Part shown: positions 61,086-64,000 of the stretch, piece by piece
Layout of the letters: each line of letters starts with the position of its first letter
Position numbering within the stretch: the first letter of the stretch is position 1
Assembly (NCBI GenBank): GCA_965601955.1
Contig: OZ271855.1
Span: 3,100,001-3,164,000, forward strand
Reading direction: 5' to 3'
Length of the DNA: 64,000 nucleotides
Source of the DNA: RHLJ01 sp965601955
Lineage (GTDB): Bacteria; Bacteroidota; Rhodothermia; Balneolales; Balneolaceae
The notes under the pieces: generated by a model
Told to the model about the DNA's origin: nothing
Seen by the model: only the letters and a program-made list of their open reading frames with translations
The model's database searches: none
Program-made: the position numbers and the translations under genes

Positions 61086-63623
61086 CTAAACCGGTTTTAT
61101 TACGAGGTTTACAATTCTACCGGGAACAAAAACCTCCTTAATTAACTCACCTTCTGATAAGTATTTATCAATTTTTTTATCGCTCTTTGCAAGGTTTAGA
61201 ACAAAGTCTTTGTCCTTCGCTTTATCAGCTGGAACAAAGATATCAGCCCGCACTTTTCCATTTACCTGGACTGGGTACATGATCTCATCGGCTTTTAAAT
61301 ACTCCTCATCAAATTCTGGCCAATCTGTGTAGGCTATTGAATCTACTTCGTTTAATTTACTCCACACTTCTTCAGTTATATGTGGTGCAAAAGGCGACAG
61401 AAGTTGGATGAACTGTTTTGCTATGGAAGTAGGAATGCTGCTCCATTGATTAGCTTCATTCACAAAAATCATCATTGCAGATATAGCAGTATTAAATCTT
61501 AACCCTTCAATATCTTCGGTAACCTTTTTGATTGCTTCATGAAGAGCTTTCAGCTGATCTTTGGTAGGCTCCACATCACTAACTTTCTCCTTTAGCTCGC
61601 CGGTATATTCATCAATGAACAGTCGCCAAACTCGATTTAGAAATCGATTCACACCATCCACCCCTTTCGTACTCCAGGGTTTTACCTGCTCCAAAGGGCC
61701 CATAAACATTTCATATAAACGTAATGAATCTGCACCAAACTGTTCAATTACGTGGTCAGGGTTAATCACATTTCCTCTGCTTTTACTCATCTTGTGAGCT
61801 CTGGCCTCTACTTTATTGCCAGTTTCAATCTCAAAGAAACTATCGCCTTTCTTTTCAACTTCCTCTTCAGAAAGCTTTCTTCCGTCTTCTGTTGTGTATT
61901 CCATTTCACCAAGAATCATACCCTGGTTAACCAACTTGGAAAAAGGCTCTTCGGTAGAGACTACTCCTAAATCGAATAGCACTTTATGCCAGAAACGAGC
62001 ATACAATAAGTGAAGAACAGCATGTTCAGCTCCTCCTACATATAGATCAACCGGCATCCAGTATTTCTCAAAGTCAGGGTCTACTGGACCACCATCCCAA
62101 TCCGGAGAGATATAACGCAAATAATACCAGCATGAACCTGCCCATTGTGGCATCGTATTCGTTTCCCTCATTGCAGATTCCCCAGTTTCCGGATCTGTCG
62201 TCTCAACCCAATCCTTTGCATTAGCAAGTGGTGGTTCCCCATCACCGGTAGGCTGATACTTATCTACCTGGGGTAATTCCAGGGGTAGTGCAGCTTCTGA
62301 AATAGCTTTAGCTTCCCCATTTACATGTATAATCGGAAATGGTTCTCCCCAATATCGCTGACGGCTAAACAGCCAATCTCTTAGCTTATAATTAACGGCC
62401 TTTTGTCCTGCTCCATTTTCCTCAAGCCAGTCTATAATTTTGGCTTTTGCTTCTTTAATCTCCAGACCATTCAGAAAATCGCTGTTAATTGCCACTCCCT
62501 GACCAGTGTATGCCTTTCCGTTAAAGCCCTCTTCTGGCTGAACAGTACGGATAATTGGTAAATCAAATTTTTCAGCAAATTCCCAGTCTCTTTCGTCCTG
62601 GCCTGGTACCGCCATTATGGCTCCAGTTCCATAGCTCACAAGTACATAGTCAGCAATCCAAATTGGGATTTTCTTTCCATTTGCAGGATTTATAGCATAT
62701 GAACCGGTAAATACGCCTGTCTTCTCTTTAGAAAGTTCTTGTCGATCGAGGTCACTTTTAAGAGCTGCCTGCTTCTGATATTCTTCTACTACTTCTTGTT
62801 GCTCTGGGGTAGTAATCTCAGAAACCAAATGATGTTCAGGAGAAAGAACCATATAAGTAGCTCCAAAAATAGTGTCAGGTCGGGTGGTGTACACTCTAAG
62901 TGTTGAATCATACCCGTCGATAGCAAAATCAATTTCTGCACCAATCGACTTACCAATCCAATTTCTCTGCATATCCTTAAGAGATTCAGGCCAATCTAAT
63001 TCTTCCAATCCCTCTAATAATCGCTCGGCATATGCAGTAATTTTAAGCACCCATTGACGCATCGGCTTCCTGATTACCGGATAGCCGCCTACTTCACTCT
63101 TTCCATCAATTACTTCTTCATTGGCCAACACTGTTCCTAGTTCCGGACACCAATTCACAGCGACTTCATCTTCATAGGCCAGGCCCATTTCAAAAAGCTT
63201 TAAAAAGATCCACTGAGTCCACTTAAAGTAATTAGGATCCGTTGTATTGACTTCTCGATCCCAATCGTAGCTAAAGCCTATAGCCTGTAGCTGTTCTCTA
63301 AATCGATTGATGTTTTTCTCTGTTGTAATCTTTGGATGAGTACCTGTTTTTACAGCGTATTGCTCAGCTGGTAATCCAAAAGCATCCCAGCCAATTGGAT
63401 GAAGCACGTTAAAACCTTTCATTCTCTTGTATCGGGCAATGATATCAGTAGCTGTATACCCCTCAGGATGGCCAACGTGTAATCCTGCTCCACTGGGATA
63501 AGGAAACATATCCAGTACGTAATACTTAGGTTTAGAAGTATCAGTTGGCGTTATAAACGTCTTATTTTTTAACCAGTATTGCTGCCACTTGGTCTCTATT
63601 TCTGCTGGATTGTAAGGATACAT
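61086..63623 (-). CDS. leuS: Leucyl-tRNA synthetase
   Basis: A class-I aminoacyl-tRNA synthetase charging tRNA-Leu, 845 residues. HIGH-type motif HVGH at 49-52 within PYPSGAGLHVGHPEGY; CP1 editing domain about 230-415 with TRPDTIFGATYMVLSPEH and YGTGAIMAVPGQDERD; KMSKS in AHKMSKSRGNVINPDHV near residue 610; anticodon-binding domain and C-terminal VNGKVRADI region at the end. All normal for a bacterial LeuS. It stands alone on the minus strand, about 170 bases from the histidine kinase. Confidence 0.97.
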   Translation of the reverse strand: MYPYNPAEIETKWQQYWLKNKTFITPTDTSKPKYYVLDMFPYPSGAGLHVGHPEGYTATDIIARYKRMKGFNVLHPIGWDAFGLPAEQYAVKTGTHPKITTEKNINRFREQLQAIGFSYDWDREVNTTDPNYFKWTQWIFLKLFEMGLAYEDEVAVNWCPELGTVLANEEVIDGKSEVGGYPVIRKPMRQWVLKITAYAERLLEGLEELDWPESLKDMQRNWIGKSIGAEIDFAIDGYDSTLRVYTTRPDTIFGATYMVLSPEHHLVSEITTPEQQEVVEEYQKQAALKSDLDRQELSKEKTGVFTGSYAINPANGKKIPIWIADYVLVSYGTGAIMAVPGQDERDWEFAEKFDLPIIRTVQPEEGFNGKAYTGQGVAINSDFLNGLEIKEAKAKIIDWLEENGAGQKAVNYKLRDWLFSRQRYWGEPFPIIHVNGEAKAISEAALPLELPQVDKYQPTGDGEPPLANAKDWVETTDPETGESAMRETNTMPQWAGSCWYYLRYISPDWDGGPVDPDFEKYWMPVDLYVGGAEHAVLHLLYARFWHKVLFDLGVVSTEEPFSKLVNQGMILGEMEYTTEDGRKLSEEEVEKKGDSFFEIETGNKVEARAHKMSKSRGNVINPDHVIEQFGADSLRLYEMFMGPLEQVKPWSTKGVDGVNRFLNRVWRLFIDEYTGELKEKVSDVEPTKDQLKALHEAIKKVTEDIEGLRFNTAISAMMIFVNEANQWSSIPTSIAKQFIQLLSPFAPHITEEVWSKLNEVDSIAYTDWPEFDEEYLKADEIMYPVQVNGKVRADIFVPADKAKDKDFVLNLAKSDKKIDKYLSEGELIKEVFVPGRIVNLVIKPV

Positions 63624-63704
63624 TTACCTTTTATATAGTTGTTTTATATTATTGGCGTGTTTAATCTTTTAATGTACTTTCAGCCAATTTCTCTATTCAA
63701 AAGA

Positions 63705-64000
63705 ATGCCAAAGATAAGCCTATTTATATTCTTTTTTCTTGGTTTTATACAGCCTGTCAATGCTCAAGAAACTCCTAATAAAGCAGATTCTATTGAGTAC
63801 GGATACATTGAGTTTGATATGAACGTAGATTCTGCACTGATGATCCTTAACAATCAGTTCGATAACATGCTCTGGGTGAAAAACAACGAATTTATAAGGG
63901 TAAAAGCAGGACTTACTTCGATTAAGCTTTCTGTAATCCATGACTTTCTCTTTGAAGAGCAGTTTGATTTAAAACAAAATTCTAAATATACGATTTCGCA
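63705..64000 (+). CDS. Exported protein, N-terminal part only
   Basis: A frame open to the right edge from ATG 63705 (98 residues visible). Residues 1-21 are a clean signal peptide ending VNAQ. An in-frame ATG at 63672 would add 11 residues and is less likely. The visible mature part (ADSIEYGYIEFDMNVDSALMILNNQFDNML, then EFIRVKAGLTSIKLSVIHDFLFEEQF) has short beta-strand patterns like PEGA-type domains. It is divergent from leuS. Function unknown. Confidence 0.7.
   Translation, partial: MPKISLFIFFFLGFIQPVNAQETPNKADSIEYGYIEFDMNVDSALMILNNQFDNMLWVKNNEFIRVKAGLTSIKLSVIHDFLFEEQFDLKQNSKYTIS

Noticed and set aside
1..64000. tRNA, rRNA, CRISPR arrays, IS elements or prophage genes
   Set aside because: No TPsiC-like segments in cloverleaf context, no regularly spaced direct repeats with spacers, and no transposase, integrase or phage genes were recognised.

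Overview
The window looks like a chromosomal segment from a Gram-negative, aerobic, heterotrophic member of the Bacteroidota/Balneolota-Rhodothermota radiation, most likely a Balneola-type organism. This is an inference. It rests on an SPII-lipoprotein-rich gene set, a secreted protein with a Por/T9SS C-terminal sorting domain, an exported DUF3108 protein, periplasmic tricorn-like proteases, a B12-dependent ribonucleotide reductase (NrdJ) and a TonB receptor with a carboxypeptidase-like N-terminal domain. There are no rRNA, tRNA, CRISPR, phage or IS genes. Base composition and gene style look uniform, so most of this is core genome.

Layout. 1-4.4 kb (minus): a TonB receptor cut by the window edge, then an Spx/ArsC-like protein, a DUF3108 protein and dUTPase. 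4.5-13.2 kb (plus): a lipoprotein, a small protein plus biotin carrier plus murA overlap chain, RNase G/E with a 412-base leader, hslVU and a CtpA-type protease. 13.3-31.4 kb: gamma-glutamyltransferase, two periplasmic tricorn-like proteases, a CotH-family protein, a two-subunit Na+/organic-acid symporter, an exported formylglycine-generating enzyme with its sulfatase, VOC and Rid proteins, and repeat-bearing lipoproteins. 31.8-35.4 kb (minus): nrdJ. 35.4-36.0 kb: an AT-rich divergent region with DnaA boxes. 36-45 kb (plus): a DUF3047 protein, an RND efflux set (adaptor and two permeases) and an acyl-ACP thioesterase. 45-51 kb (minus): aldo/keto reductase, a large T9SS cargo protein, a DAACS symporter, and DUF92 and DUF3098 proteins. 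51.3-57.9 kb (plus): maf, a TPR protein, a secreted protein usually mislabelled asparagine synthetase B, mazG, citrate synthase and a cyclase-family hydrolase. 58-63.6 kb (minus): a five-PAS histidine kinase with a degenerate receiver, and leuS. A secreted protein runs off the right edge.

How the genes fit together. Much of the left half handles proteins and peptides: HslUV in the cytoplasm, and CtpA, two tricorn-like proteases and GGT in the envelope. Organic-acid and amino-acid symporters could take up the products. An exported FGE sits beside an exported sulfatase of the Cys type, which is a self-contained sulfatase-maturation pair. Housekeeping nucleotide genes (dut, nrdJ, maf, mazG) are scattered through the window.

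Most interesting structures. (1) The region between nrdJ and the DUF3047 gene has two perfect DnaA boxes and one near-match, a pair of 14-base repeats spaced exactly 20 bases apart, and a 70-base tract with only five G/C. It is a candidate replication origin or a DnaA-controlled nrdJ promoter. (2) Two single genes (cotH-like and the second tricorn gene) are each bracketed by two copies of a short palindromic intergenic repeat. A different repeat family brackets each gene, which suggests repeat-bounded gene cassettes.
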